Shown piece by piece: positions 25,131-33,653 of a DNA stretch of 64,000 bases. The stretch is from Caulobacteraceae bacterium. Its GTDB lineage: Bacteria > Pseudomonadota > Alphaproteobacteria > Caulobacterales > Caulobacteraceae. Below the pieces are notes generated by a model that worked only from the letters and a program-made list of their open reading frames with translations, made no database searches and had not been told where the DNA came from. The stretch covers positions 16,227 to 80,226 of the forward strand of contig PLRV01000036.1 of NCBI GenBank assembly GCA_003164925.1, written 5' to 3'. The position numbers and the translations under genes are program-made. Numbering within the stretch: position 1 is the stretch's first letter; each line of letters starts with the position of its first letter.

Positions 25131-27389
25131 ATGAACATCCAAAGCCTGGATAGAAGGCGCGACCCGGTGGAGCAGCCCCAGGGCGGAGATCTCGATCTCC
25201 TCCAGCTGATCTCCACCTTTCGTCGGCGGTTGCGGCTGTATGCGGCTGTTGTCGCCGCGGTTGTCGTTGGCGCGGTGGTGTTCAGCTACGAACAGACTCC
25301 TCGCTATACGGCCACGTCCTACGTGATGATCGATACGCGCAAGCATGACGTGTCCAGCGTCAATGCCGTGCTGTCGGGACTGCCGCCCGACTCCAGCGCG
25401 GTCGACACCGAGGTGGAGGTCCTGAAGTCGCGCTCCCTGGCGACCCGCGTCGCCCAAGCGCTCAAACTGGACCAGGATCCCGAGTTCAATCCCAGGCTCG
25501 CCAAGCGGCCTCTGATTGGCGAAATTCTGGGCGCGCCGAGTTCCGCGATTCACGCCCTGTTCAAGGCCACGGTTCCGCAGCAGCAGTCTCTGATCGCCAA
25601 TACCGCCGCCGTCGATCTCGAGAACCGGCGCGTCCTGGACAGCGTGGTGGATTCGCTGTTGAGGCGGCTGACGATTCGTCGATCGGGCCTCACCTATGTG
25701 ATCGGCATCAACTTCGAGTCCGAAAATCCGACCAAGGCGGCGCTGATCGCTAACACCTTCGCCGACGACTACCTGCTGCAGCAGCTCGAAGCCAAGTTCG
25801 ACGCGACCAAGCAAGCCAGCGTCTGGCTGCAGGAGCGGCTTGGCGATCTGCGCAACCAGGTCGAAACGGCGGAGGAGGCGGTCGCCCAGTATCGCGCCGC
25901 TAACGGGCTGATGAGCGCCGTGGGTTCGAACCTGACCGAACAGGAAGTGTCGAACCTGAACCAGCAACTCGCCGTTGCTCAGGCCGACGCCGCCGAGCAA
26001 GAGGCCAAGGTTCGCACCGCCAAGCAGCAGATGGCGAATGGCTCCAACGGCGAAGACGTCGCCGCGGCGCTCGATTCCGAGGTGGTGAAGGGCCTCCGCG
26101 CCCAGCGCGCCGATATCAGCGGCAAGCTGGCGGATCTGCAAACCAAGTACGGATCGCGCCACCCCGAGGTGCAGCGCATCCAACGCCAACTGGCCGATAT
26201 CGACAACCAGATTCAGCTCGAGATCAACCGCAACGTTTCCAACCTGGACGCCCAGGCCCAGGTCGCCCGCCAGCGCATGGCGTCGATCCAGGGCAGCCTC
26301 GCCCAGGCCCGCGGCACGCTCGCGGGCAACAACGTGGCTACGGTCAAACTCAACGAGCTTGAGCGCAACGCCGAATCCGTACGCACCCTCTATGAGAGCT
26401 TCCTCGGCCGGTTCAAGGAAACCACGAGCGAGCAGGGCATGGAGGAATCCGACGCCCAGGTCGTATCCCGCGCCAAGATCCCGACGTCGCCGAGCTATCC
26501 CAAGAAAGGCATGAATGCCGTCCTGGGTCTGCTGTTCGGCATGCTGGTCGGAACCGGCGTGATCTTCCTGGCGGAGGCTCTGGACAATGGCATTGCCACG
26601 TCCGAGGACGTCGAGCGGTTCTTCAACGTCGCCAGCCTCGGTTCTGTGCCGCTACTGTCATCGACTGGAACGACGCGCGAGACGGGCCTGTCGCCGGCGG
26701 AATCCATCATTGAAAAGCCCCTGTCGGCGTTCGCGGAAGCCTTCCGTAACTTGCGGACATCGATCATCTATTCCCGCGTCGACAAGCCGATCCGCATTAT
26801 CGCGATCACCTCCGCCCTACCGGGGGAAGGGAAGACCACCACTGCGTTCTGTCTGGGCCGCACCATGGCCATGTCGGGCAGCCGCACCGTGGTGGTGGAC
26901 TGCGACGTTCGTCGCCGAAATATCAACCGCCTCCTGGGCGAAGAGCCGACAGTGGGTCTGATGGAAGTCCTAACCGGGGCCGCCACCTTGGACGAGGCCC
27001 TCGTCGCCGATCGCGCGTCCGGCGCCTGGTTCCTGCCTCTGGCCCGCAGCGCCTTCACGCCGAAGGATCTGTTCGGTGGGGCCGCCATGAACAATCTGCT
27101 GATCGAGTTGCAGAAGCGCTTCGAGTTCGTCATTCTGGATACCGCGCCGGTCATTCCCGTGGCCGATACCCGCTCCTTGGCCCCTAAGGCGGACGTGGTC
27201 GTGGTGCTCGCCCGGTGGCGCAGTACGCCGCGCAAGGCGGTGCAGGCGGCCTTCGACATGTTGAACTCGGTCGGAGCCGACATCGCCGGCATCGCCATGA
27301 CCCAGGTGGATATGCGTCAACAGGCCAAGTACGGCTACGGCGACGCGGGCTATTATTATCGCGCTTACCGCAAGTACTATGCACAATGA
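25131..27389 (+). CDS. Wzc-type polysaccharide copolymerase / tyrosine autokinase
   Basis: This 752-aa inner-membrane protein controls chain length and export. The first TM segment is near residues 35-55 (LYAAVVAAVVVGAVVFSY), followed by a Wzz domain and long periplasmic coiled coil (~200-430, for example QLAVAQADAAEQEAKVRTAK). The second TM lies after YPKKGMNAVLGLLFGM. The cytoplasmic BY-kinase has Walker A SALPGEGKTTT (K568), VVVDCDVRRR, FVILDTAPVIPVAD and a tyrosine-rich tail (YGYGDAGYYYRAYRKYYAQ), the autophosphorylation cluster. The upstream in-frame TTG at 25122 is less likely than the ATG at 25131. The stop overlaps the next gene's ATG. Confidence 0.95.
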   Translation: MNIQSLDRRRDPVEQPQGGDLDLLQLISTFRRRLRLYAAVVAAVVVGAVVFSYEQTPRYTATSYVMIDTRKHDVSSVNAVLSGLPPDSSAVDTEVEVLKSRSLATRVAQALKLDQDPEFNPRLAKRPLIGEILGAPSSAIHALFKATVPQQQSLIANTAAVDLENRRVLDSVVDSLLRRLTIRRSGLTYVIGINFESENPTKAALIANTFADDYLLQQLEAKFDATKQASVWLQERLGDLRNQVETAEEAVAQYRAANGLMSAVGSNLTEQEVSNLNQQLAVAQADAAEQEAKVRTAKQQMANGSNGEDVAAALDSEVVKGLRAQRADISGKLADLQTKYGSRHPEVQRIQRQLADIDNQIQLEINRNVSNLDAQAQVARQRMASIQGSLAQARGTLAGNNVATVKLNELERNAESVRTLYESFLGRFKETTSEQGMEESDAQVVSRAKIPTSPSYPKKGMNAVLGLLFGMLVGTGVIFLAEALDNGIATSEDVERFFNVASLGSVPLLSSTGTTRETGLSPAESIIEKPLSAFAEAFRNLRTSIIYSRVDKPIRIIAITSALPGEGKTTTAFCLGRTMAMSGSRTVVVDCDVRRRNINRLLGEEPTVGLMEVLTGAATLDEALVADRASGAWFLPLARSAFTPKDLFGGAAMNNLLIELQKRFEFVILDTAPVIPVADTRSLAPKADVVVVLARWRSTPRKAVQAAFDMLNSVGADIAGIAMTQVDMRQQAKYGYGDAGYYYRAYRKYYAQ

Positions 27390-28840
27390 GGCTGGAGCCT
27401 GAGGGCTCCGCCCTGAAGTCAGAATCACGCTCTACATATTTAAATCCTGAGCACGAGCCGGCGTTTCGGCGATCCCACCCAGACCAATCATGGTCCAGGC
27501 TCAGCCGGTTAATGCCCTCCGCGGACGATGCGGCAGTCTTCAGCTTTGTCATTCTGCTCTACGTCGAGCACTTGATCTTCGGGGCGAACAGGGGCGACCT
27601 TTCCCTGTTTTTCGCCATTCTGCACCTGCTCATTCTGCTTGCCGCCCTGGCGACGCGGGCCAGCCGTCGGGCCCTGGACGCCGCGCCGCTGGTTGTTCCC
27701 GGAGGGCTCTTTGCTCTTGTTCTGGCCGGCGCCTTCTTCACCCTGCTGCCGCTGGGCGGGCGGATCGGCCACCCCCTATGGAGCTATGTATCCGCGTCCG
27801 GCGGCAGCGTGTCCCTGGATCCGGCGGCTACGCGGGTTGAGATCGTCAAGCTGTTGGGGCTCGCGGCGGTGTTCGCCGTGGGCATCGTCTTCGGGGCCAA
27901 GCGCGAACGGGCCGAGGCCATGATCCGGGCTTTGTCCTATGTCGGCGGAGCGTTCGCCGTCTGGGCTTTCCTCAGTTGGTCAAACGATCCCGACACCATA
28001 TTCGGCACAGCTCGCTTCTACGGCAGCGGTCGGCTGGCGGCCGCCTTCCTGAGCGCAAACAGCGCAGCCACCTTGTTCGCCTGCCAGAGCGTGCTGCAAT
28101 TGTGCCTGGCGATCCGCGCCGTCCAGCGCGCGCCCAAACCGTTCTTTTCAAAGCGGGCCTGGATGGAAATGAAGGGCCTGCCCGCGGCGTTGATTTTGCT
28201 GTTCATTAACGTCAGTTGCCTGCTCCTTACCCAGTCACGCGCCGGGGTGACGGCCGCCTTCGCCGCCATGGCCCTGGCCATCGCCCTGTTCGCCCTGGTG
28301 CGCACCGATCGCCGCAGCGCCGTGGGCGGTGTCATGGGCGTGGGTGGATTGCTGCTCTGCGCCGCCGCAGGCCTTGTATTGTTGAAAGGCCAATCCCTTC
28401 TGGGCCGCATGTCCGACAATCCCCTGATGGACGGGCGGCTGGCCTATTTCGGAGCCTATTGGCGCACGGTGCAAGCCTCGCCCTGGTGGGGTTATGGCCT
28501 CGGGGCGTTCGCTTCGGTCAAATATCAGAGCATCACTGCGCCTACGGCGGTCCTGATGGGCGCCCTAGGCGCCGCTCACAATGTCTATCTGCAATGGCTT
28601 CTGCAAACCGGCGTCATCGGCTTTGTCCCGATGATGGGCTGTCTGGCCGTCATCCTCGCCACGATCCTGAACGGTTTTCGGCGCCGATCCCGGCAACAGG
28701 TGGTGATGATCGTCGCCCTCGCCGTCACGGTCGTTTTTGCCTTCCACGGCATGACCGACTACGCCTTGGAGGAGCCGTCTCTAGCGGTCTCCTTCGCGGC
28801 GTTGCTGGGCTTGGCCTATGGCGTCGCCACCCGGACCTAG
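27386..28840 (+). CDS. O-antigen polymerase/ligase family membrane protein (Wzy/WaaL-like)
   Basis: This 484-aa protein starts at the ATG at 27386 (ATGA overlap with the kinase gene); an internal ATG at 27512 is an alternative that drops ~42 hydrophilic residues. About ten to twelve hydrophobic segments follow, with the PF04932-type region LLLTQSRAGVTAAFAAMALAI and a large periplasmic loop containing LMDGRLAYFGAYWRTVQ and WWGYGLGAFASVKYQ. HNVYLQWLLQTGVIGF is the conserved HNxxLQ-like motif of Wzy/ligases. It most likely polymerises the repeat units. Without structural comparison, polymerase and ligase cannot be separated. Confidence 0.88.
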   Translation: MRLEPEGSALKSESRSTYLNPEHEPAFRRSHPDQSWSRLSRLMPSADDAAVFSFVILLYVEHLIFGANRGDLSLFFAILHLLILLAALATRASRRALDAAPLVVPGGLFALVLAGAFFTLLPLGGRIGHPLWSYVSASGGSVSLDPAATRVEIVKLLGLAAVFAVGIVFGAKRERAEAMIRALSYVGGAFAVWAFLSWSNDPDTIFGTARFYGSGRLAAAFLSANSAATLFACQSVLQLCLAIRAVQRAPKPFFSKRAWMEMKGLPAALILLFINVSCLLLTQSRAGVTAAFAAMALAIALFALVRTDRRSAVGGVMGVGGLLLCAAAGLVLLKGQSLLGRMSDNPLMDGRLAYFGAYWRTVQASPWWGYGLGAFASVKYQSITAPTAVLMGALGAAHNVYLQWLLQTGVIGFVPMMGCLAVILATILNGFRRRSRQQVVMIVALAVTVVFAFHGMTDYALEEPSLAVSFAALLGLAYGVATRT

Positions 28841-28847
28841 TTTGGCT

Positions 28848-28999
28848 CAGAAATTCGCCTGCGGCTTGTGGAGAGCACGGAGCGAATTTCTGAATCTCAA
28901 GCCGCACTAGAAATGTACGATTCTAGTGTGCTTTTTGGATCTGAAGGTCGCTCCTCGGTCTACCCAAAGTGCGGGCGAACTTCAGATCCAGCACACTAG
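28848..28999. repeat. Compound dispersed repeat, CTAGTGTGCT family (copy 1)
   Basis: Two adjacent palindromes. CAGAAATTCGC (28848-28858) pairs with GCGAATTTCTG (28882-28892). A long hairpin begins CTAGTGTGCT (28923-28932) with GGATCTGAAGGTCGC and closes with GCGAACTTCAGATCC and AGCACACTAG (28990-28999). A related single-hairpin copy is at 32745-32818. It may terminate transcription of the EPS operon. Confidence 0.8.
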
Positions 29000-29019
29000 G
29001 CCAATCACGCCCGCGCCGC

Positions 29020-29697
29020 TCAGTAGGATCCGCGACTGAAAATCACCGCGGGAACGGTCGCGATCAGTATTTTGATGTCGAGCAAAGGGCCGCGGTTTTG
29101 GGCGTAGATTACATCCATGGCAACCCGTGAGCGGTAAGACGCGTCGTTTCTTCCGCTTACCTGCCAAAGACCCGTCAGGCCCGGCCGAACTGAGCAATAG
29201 TGACAGAACCTGCGCCCATAGCGCCAAACCTCCGCCTGGATGATCGGGCGCGGACCCACGAGGGTCATGTCGCCTATCAATACATTGAAAAGCTGAGGTA
29301 ATTCGTCGAGGCTCAACTTGCGGAGCACCCCGCCGATCGAGGTTATCCGCGGATCAACCCTTAGCTTGTGGTCGCGCTCCCATTCGGCCCGAGCGCTGGG
29401 CGAACTGTCCAATAGCGCCATGAGCCGCGCCTCGGCGTCGACACACATCGAACGGAATTTGAAGCAGCGGAACACCTTTCCGCCAAAGCCCAGACGGGAT
29501 TGGGAAAACAGGATCGGCCCGCCGTCCTCAAGATAGACGAGAAGAGCCGTCGCCGCGATCACCGGAGCCAGGAAGACGATCATCAGGGCGCTGAGGCCAA
29601 TGTCGAACAGTCTGCCCCGCCAGGACTTGCCCAGCCGAAGGGTCCTCGGGCTCAACACCCGTGATCGCGGCCTATGGAATAATTGTACTTGCAGCAT
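29020..29697 (-). CDS. Initiating sugar-phosphate transferase (ExoY/WbaP C-terminal type)
   Basis: This enzyme transfers a hexose-1-phosphate from a nucleotide sugar to undecaprenyl phosphate, starting repeat-unit synthesis. I use the ATG at 29697, giving 225 aa, the size of ExoY-type monotopic transferases. A TTG-initiated frame to 29745 is possible. The product shows an N-terminal membrane hairpin (LFDIGLSALMIVFLAPVIAA), SQSRLGFGGKVFRCFKFRSM, KLSLDELPQLFNVL, GDMTLVGPRPI, VRPGLTGLWQVSGRND and the C-terminal Asp/Tyr region. It is opposite to the main operon but clearly part of the locus. Confidence 0.93.
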   Translation of the reverse strand: MLQVQLFHRPRSRVLSPRTLRLGKSWRGRLFDIGLSALMIVFLAPVIAATALLVYLEDGGPILFSQSRLGFGGKVFRCFKFRSMCVDAEARLMALLDSSPSARAEWERDHKLRVDPRITSIGGVLRKLSLDELPQLFNVLIGDMTLVGPRPIIQAEVWRYGRRFCHYCSVRPGLTGLWQVSGRNDASYRSRVAMDVIYAQNRGPLLDIKILIATVPAVIFSRGSY

Positions 29698-30057
29698 CAG
29701 TTTCCAAGCCCGTTGCTCGGCACAATCAAAGGACACCTTCGCCAAAAGGGTGTCTATCCGATTCAGGCGTTGGCCGATTTCTTGTCATCCAAACGTGAGG
29801 GATCGGCCTTATTACAGAGCTATTGCCGGAATTTGCGGCGCCAAGCTCGGCATCGTTTGTACAAGCAAAGACATGGCCGTCCGCCAGCCGTTCGGAAAAT
29901 GGAGGATTGAGGCCACGCCAGCCGTGGGCGATGGGCGTCAAAGCTGGCGCCGGACGATGTCTCGCCCGGTCTAAAAACCGCTCTAACCTTGTGATTTAAA
30001 GTCAGATTCAGCGGCCAGCCCAGCACAAGCCGTTGCGCTCTAGGCTTGGCGCTGGGT
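29698..30057. other. Intergenic region with terminator-like hairpin after the VanZ gene
   Basis: This 360-bp region holds no credible gene. Near its right edge CCCAGCACAAGCC (30019-30031) pairs imperfectly with GGCTTGGCGCTGGG (30043-30056), just past the VanZ-like gene's stop on the minus strand, and may terminate it. A fragment around 29975-30011 (AAAACCGCTCTAACC ... AGTCAGATTCAG) looks like a decayed intergenic repeat and carries a GANTC. The promoter of the sugar transferase is expected near 29700-29760; nothing specific was seen. Confidence 0.5.
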
Positions 30058-30444
30058 CTACGGCGAGCGGGGGAACGCCTGTCGAAACCCGGTGACGATC
30101 AGGGGGGCCGCGACGGCCAGAATGCCGCCCAGATCCGCCACCCAATGGTCGAAATTGCCTTTGCGCGGGCCGGGCAACAGCCAACGTACAGCTTCCAACA
30201 GAGTCGCGAGCAAGGCGGTGTCGCGCAGCACGCGCAGCACAGGCGCGCGGTATCGCGCCGCGCAAAACGCCAAAGCGACCAGGTAAAAGGCGGCGAAGTG
30301 CTCCAGATTGTTCGAATAGAGGAGACGCGGCAACCACGCGGAGGGCCCAAGAGACGCCAAGGTCACGGCGGCGATGAACGTCACGCAGATCGCCCTTACG
30401 GCGATTGCCTGGGGATGGTTGTGGGGAAGCTTGGGTCCGTCCAT
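30058..30444 (-). CDS. VanZ-like small membrane protein
   Basis: This 128-aa protein has about four hydrophobic segments (AICVTFIAAVTLASLG, FAAFYLVALAFCAARY, GGILAVAAPLIVTGF). It shows the VanZ-family pattern LEHFAAFYLVALAF and NFDHWVADLGGILAV, which contains the conserved D..DN..G-like region. VanZ-like proteins are small membrane proteins of poorly known function, common at the ends of EPS loci in alphaproteobacteria. It follows regA in the same direction after 119 bp and precedes the sugar transferase. Confidence 0.8.
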   Translation of the reverse strand: MDGPKLPHNHPQAIAVRAICVTFIAAVTLASLGPSAWLPRLLYSNNLEHFAAFYLVALAFCAARYRAPVLRVLRDTALLATLLEAVRWLLPGPRKGNFDHWVADLGGILAVAAPLIVTGFRQAFPRSP

Positions 30445-30563
30445 TCACCCTCCCGCGCGCCGAGTCATCGATCGCAAGCCAGACCCCGAATCCGGCCGCA
30501 AAACAAGACGATCCGTCGAGGCCTCCAACGCGTCGGGTGGCCGGAAGGTCCGGCCAGGGCGGC

Positions 30564-31121
30564 CTATTTGGGCGCCCGTTTGGCCAGGATGCGTTGCAGG
30601 GTGCGTCGATGCATATTCAATCGACGGGCCGTCTCGGACACATTGTGCCCGCACAGTTCATACACCCGTTGGATATGCTCCCATCGCACCCTGTCCGCCG
30701 ACATGGGATTCTCAGGCGGGGCCGGTATATCGTCTCCGCGGGCCAGAAGGGCCCGCACCACGTCGTCGGCGTCCGCGGGTTTGGGCAGGTAATTGACCGC
30801 ACCGGCCTTCACCGCCGCCACTGCGCTGGCTATGTTCCCATAGCCCGTCAGCATGATGACGCGCGCGTCCGGCCGAGCGGCGTGGATGGCTTCCACAACC
30901 GCCAGGCCGTTTCCATCCTCCAGCCGCATGTCCACCACGGCGAAGGCCGGCGCGCCGGCCCTGACGGCGGCCATCGCCTCGTGCAAGCTGCCGGCCAGCG
31001 TGACCTGAAACCCCCGGCCTTCGAGCGCCCGTCCCAGGCGCGTTCGCAGGGGCGCATCGTCGTCCAGTAAAAGCAGGGTCTTGTCCGTGAGGTCCGCGAC
31101 TGCGGCGGCCAGTTCGGTCAT
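30564..31121 (-). CDS. regA: Redox response regulator RegA/ActR/PrrA
   Basis: The 185-aa regulator starts at the ATG at 31121 (MTELAAAVADLTDK), matching the ~184-aa family size. The frame is open upstream to a TTG at 31187 but that is unlikely. The receiver has LLLDDDAPLR (acidic pocket), phospho-acceptor D64 in VVDMRLEDGNG and K114 in YLPKPAD. A short Pro-containing linker leads to the Fis-type helix-turn-helix HNVSETARRLNMHRRTLQRI, nearly invariant in RegA/PrrA. It is controlled by RegB and regulates respiration and energy genes in response to redox state. Confidence 0.95.
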   Translation of the reverse strand: MTELAAAVADLTDKTLLLLDDDAPLRTRLGRALEGRGFQVTLAGSLHEAMAAVRAGAPAFAVVDMRLEDGNGLAVVEAIHAARPDARVIMLTGYGNIASAVAAVKAGAVNYLPKPADADDVVRALLARGDDIPAPPENPMSADRVRWEHIQRVYELCGHNVSETARRLNMHRRTLQRILAKRAPK

Positions 31122-31250
31122 GTGATTAATTCGCTGTGCAACTCGAACGCGCGCCCCATCATGATCCGCACCCGATGGATTACTCAAGGCCGCGTTTCGT
31201 CAAAGTCCAATAAAGCGCCCGCGAAGCCGTCTCGCGGCCGTCCGACCGGT

Positions 31251-31373
31251 TCTGGAGCAGGATCGTTTCAGGCTGAATCAGCCTGAACCGTGAATCCCAT
31301 TCTAAATCAAAAATGTAGAGCCTGATTCACGCCCCGAACCGTTCAGGTTCGAGGCGATCGGGCTTTAGGCCCT
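31251..31373 (-). repeat. Dispersed intergenic repeat, GANTC-rich family (copy R4)
   Basis: TCTGGAGCAGGATCGTTTCA, then GGCTGAATCAGCCTGAACC, is followed by the module AATGTAGAGCCTGATTCACG and GTTCAGGTTCGAGGCGATCG. It lies between regB and regA and ends at the regB stop codon. GAATC/GATTC sites are at 31275, 31292 and 31324. It is the most divergent of the four copies. Confidence 0.65.
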
Positions 31374-32712
31374 AATAGGCTGGCGGCGCCTCTATGTCGT
31401 CGCGCGCCCAGCGGACCGTCACCACAGCGCCTCCGGACCGATGGTTGCGGAACTCCACATGCGCGCCGGTCCGCTCCAGCAGCGTCTTGGCGATGAAGAA
31501 GCCCAGGCCCATGCCCAAGCGGCCGGTGGGTGAGCCTTCTCCGCCCGGGCGGCTGGTGACATAGGGCTCGCCGAGCTTGGCGAAGATGTCCGGCGAGAAC
31601 CCCGGGCCGTCGTCGCGCACCTCGATCACCACACTGTCGTCATCGTAACGTCCGATCAGGCGCACCTCCGAGCGGGCGAAATCGACTGCGTTGTCGATGA
31701 AGGACGTCAGGGCGCGCGACAGCTCGGGCCGCCGGACCAGTTCGATCGGCTCGGCGCCCGGCGGCCCGACCACGCTCCATTCCACATGCACCCGCTCGCC
31801 GTCGATATGCGGCTCCAGCGCCTGCTCCAACAGTTGCGCCAAGCTTACCCGGGCGTGGACCGCGTCGCCGGTCTCGGGCGCCGCGGCCAGGCGGTGCAGG
31901 ATGTCCCGGCAGCGTCTGGCCTGGGACGAGACCAATTCAGCGTCCTCCCGCAGCGGGCCTTCGGGACTGGCCAGCGCCATCTCCTTGGCCACCACCGCGA
32001 TGGTCGCCAACGGCGTGCCCAGTTCATGGGCCGCCGCCGCCGCCAGGGCGCCCAGCGCCGAGATGCGTTGCTCGCGATGCAGCACCGTCTCGGCCTCATG
32101 CAGCGCCAGCTCCATGCGCGCCGCGTCCGCCGCGGAACCCCAGGCGTAGGCCGACGTCAGGATGACCCCCACGGCGATGGCCGCCGCCTCTCCAATCCGG
32201 TACAGCCGCGGTGTTTCCATTATCTGGCCCGCCAGCCAGGGCAGGGGCTCGCGGAATACGCTCAGGGTTAGGGCCACGCCGATGGCGAGGGCCGCCAGCA
32301 TCACCGTGAAGCGACCCTGTAAGGTCACCGCCGCCAGGATGACGGGCCCGATCAGCAGGACCGCGAAGGGGTTGTCGATCCCGCCCGTCAGATAGAGCAT
32401 CCCGCCCAATTGGGCGATGTCGAAGGTGAGCTGCAGCACCGCCTCCCATTGGCTCGACACCCTTTGCGGCGGCACGCACAGAACTAGGGCCAGGTTCGCC
32501 ACGGTGGACAGGCCGATCAGGCCCAGGCACCCCAGGAGGGGAAAATCAAAGCCCAGGCCGAAGCGCACGATGACCAGGGCGGCGAGCTGGCCGCCGATAG
32601 CCAGCCAGCGCAGCAGGATCAGGGTGCGCGGCCTCAGACGCTCGCGCGGCTGCACATCTTGCCGTAACGGGGCGAGAGCCTTATCCAAGCGGACCATGTC
32701 CTCGAGCGGCAT
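31372..32712 (-). CDS. regB: Redox sensor histidine kinase RegB/ActS/PrrB
   Basis: This 446-aa membrane kinase has about six N-terminal TM segments (residues 28-195). They contain the ubiquinone-binding GGIDNPF heptapeptide (110-116). The cytoplasmic DHp has the H-box AAAAHELGTPLA (H229) and a cysteine in QARRCRDILHRL (C268) at the position of the redox-active Cys of Rhodobacter RegB. The HATPase shows SFIDNAVDFA, EVRDDGPGFSPD and GRLGMGLGFFIAK. It phosphorylates RegA. senC is divergent upstream, as in the rhodobacterial reg/prr locus, but here regB and regA are co-directional with a repeat between them. Confidence 0.95.
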   Translation of the reverse strand: MPLEDMVRLDKALAPLRQDVQPRERLRPRTLILLRWLAIGGQLAALVIVRFGLGFDFPLLGCLGLIGLSTVANLALVLCVPPQRVSSQWEAVLQLTFDIAQLGGMLYLTGGIDNPFAVLLIGPVILAAVTLQGRFTVMLAALAIGVALTLSVFREPLPWLAGQIMETPRLYRIGEAAAIAVGVILTSAYAWGSAADAARMELALHEAETVLHREQRISALGALAAAAAHELGTPLATIAVVAKEMALASPEGPLREDAELVSSQARRCRDILHRLAAAPETGDAVHARVSLAQLLEQALEPHIDGERVHVEWSVVGPPGAEPIELVRRPELSRALTSFIDNAVDFARSEVRLIGRYDDDSVVIEVRDDGPGFSPDIFAKLGEPYVTSRPGGEGSPTGRLGMGLGFFIAKTLLERTGAHVEFRNHRSGGAVVTVRWARDDIEAPPAY

Positions 32713-32744
32713 CGATCAGAAATGAATCCCGACGGTTGTTGGAG

Positions 32745-32818
32745 TCTAGTGTGCTGGATCTGAAGTTCGCTCCGCGCTCCCCACAAGCCGGGGGCGAATT
32801 TCTCAATCGCCACACTAG
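32745..32818. repeat. Dispersed repeat, CTAGTGTGCT family (copy 2)
   Basis: CTAGTGTGCTGGATCTGAAG ... GGGCGAATTTCTCAATCGCC ... CACACTAG has terminal inverted repeats CTAGTGTG/CACACTAG. It lies between divergent regB and senC and shares TGGATCTGAAGTTCGCTCC and GCGAATTTCT with copy 1 at 28848-28999. GANTC sites are nearby at 32724 and 32742. Confidence 0.75.
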
Positions 32819-32945
32819 CCCGAACCGGCGCGACGGCTCAGCGCATCCTTGAATTTAAGATGAGATTGGCGGATCGGAAGTTGCATAAGGCCGTCATTCG
32901 TTCGCGCCGCCCCGGCGGCGGCTCCCAAACCGAGGCTAAGCTCAC

Positions 32946-33551
32946 ATGAAGCCTGCGCGCACCCCTTTGTTGTTAGCCGCGGTATGCGTCGCGCTGCTGG
33001 CCGCCAGCGCCTGTGGCCCCATCGGACCGCCCGGCGGGCAGGGCGCGGCGTCGGGCCAGCCCCTGGTCGGGGGACCCTTCCAGCTCGTGGACCAGAACAA
33101 CCGGCCGGTCGACCAGCATTTGCTGGACGGCAAGTGGACGGCCGTTTTCTTCGGCTACACCTTCTGCCCGGATGTGTGTCCCACCACCTTGACCACCCTG
33201 GGCCAAGCTCAGTCGCTGCTGGGCGAGAAGGCCGGCCGGCTGCAGGTGGTGTTCATCTCGGTGGACCCCGGCCGCGACACGCCCAGCCAATTGAAGGCTT
33301 ATCTGTCGAGCCCGGTGTTCCCCAAGGGGACCGTGGGCCTGACCGGCTCGCCCGCCCAGGTCGCCCAAGCCGCCAAGGCTTACAAGGTGTTCTATCAGCA
33401 GGAGGGCTCCGGCGACGGCTATTCGGTCGACCACACGGCGGCCATCTATTTGATGGACCCCCACGGAAAATTTAATCGCGGGCTTGCCGAGAACCTTAAA
33501 CCGGACGAGTTCGCGCACCAGATATCTGAGGCGATGGCCCAAGGCGCGTAG
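32946..33551 (+). CDS. senC: SCO1/SenC/PrrC copper-binding lipoprotein
   Basis: This 201-aa periplasmic thioredoxin-fold protein helps assemble the CuA centre of cytochrome oxidase and, in reg/prr systems, relates oxidase activity to RegB signalling. It has a lipoprotein signal ending LAASAC (Cys23). The copper-binding FCPDVCP supplies C74 and C78, with ISVDPGRDTPSQLKAYL and the third ligand H164 in SVDHTAAIYL. It is divergent from regB. Its TAG stop is the first base triplet of the adjoining repeat R3 (TAGAGCACGATGG). Confidence 0.95.
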   Translation: MKPARTPLLLAAVCVALLAASACGPIGPPGGQGAASGQPLVGGPFQLVDQNNRPVDQHLLDGKWTAVFFGYTFCPDVCPTTLTTLGQAQSLLGEKAGRLQVVFISVDPGRDTPSQLKAYLSSPVFPKGTVGLTGSPAQVAQAAKAYKVFYQQEGSGDGYSVDHTAAIYLMDPHGKFNRGLAENLKPDEFAHQISEAMAQGA

Positions 33552-33653
33552 AGCACGATGGTTTGGACACAATCGCCTGAGCACTAAATCGCGCCCTTGA
33601 TTCAAGCAATGTGGAGTCTGATTCAGCCTTCAAGACGAAACCGTCAGGCTCCG
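33549..33653 (+). repeat. Dispersed intergenic repeat, GANTC-rich family (copy R3)
   Basis: TAGAGCACGATGG...CAATCGCCTGAGCACTAAATC is followed by TGGAGTCTGATTCAGCCTTC and AAGACGAAACCGTCAGGCTC. It is the reverse complement layout of R1 (2948-3052) with both modules present. It overlaps the senC stop codon. GANTC sites are at 33599, 33614 and 33620. Confidence 0.8.

Noticed and set aside
29698-29745. TTG start adding 16 residues to the sugar transferase
   Set aside because: No ribosome-binding site upstream of the TTG and the ATG at 29697 gives the family's normal length.
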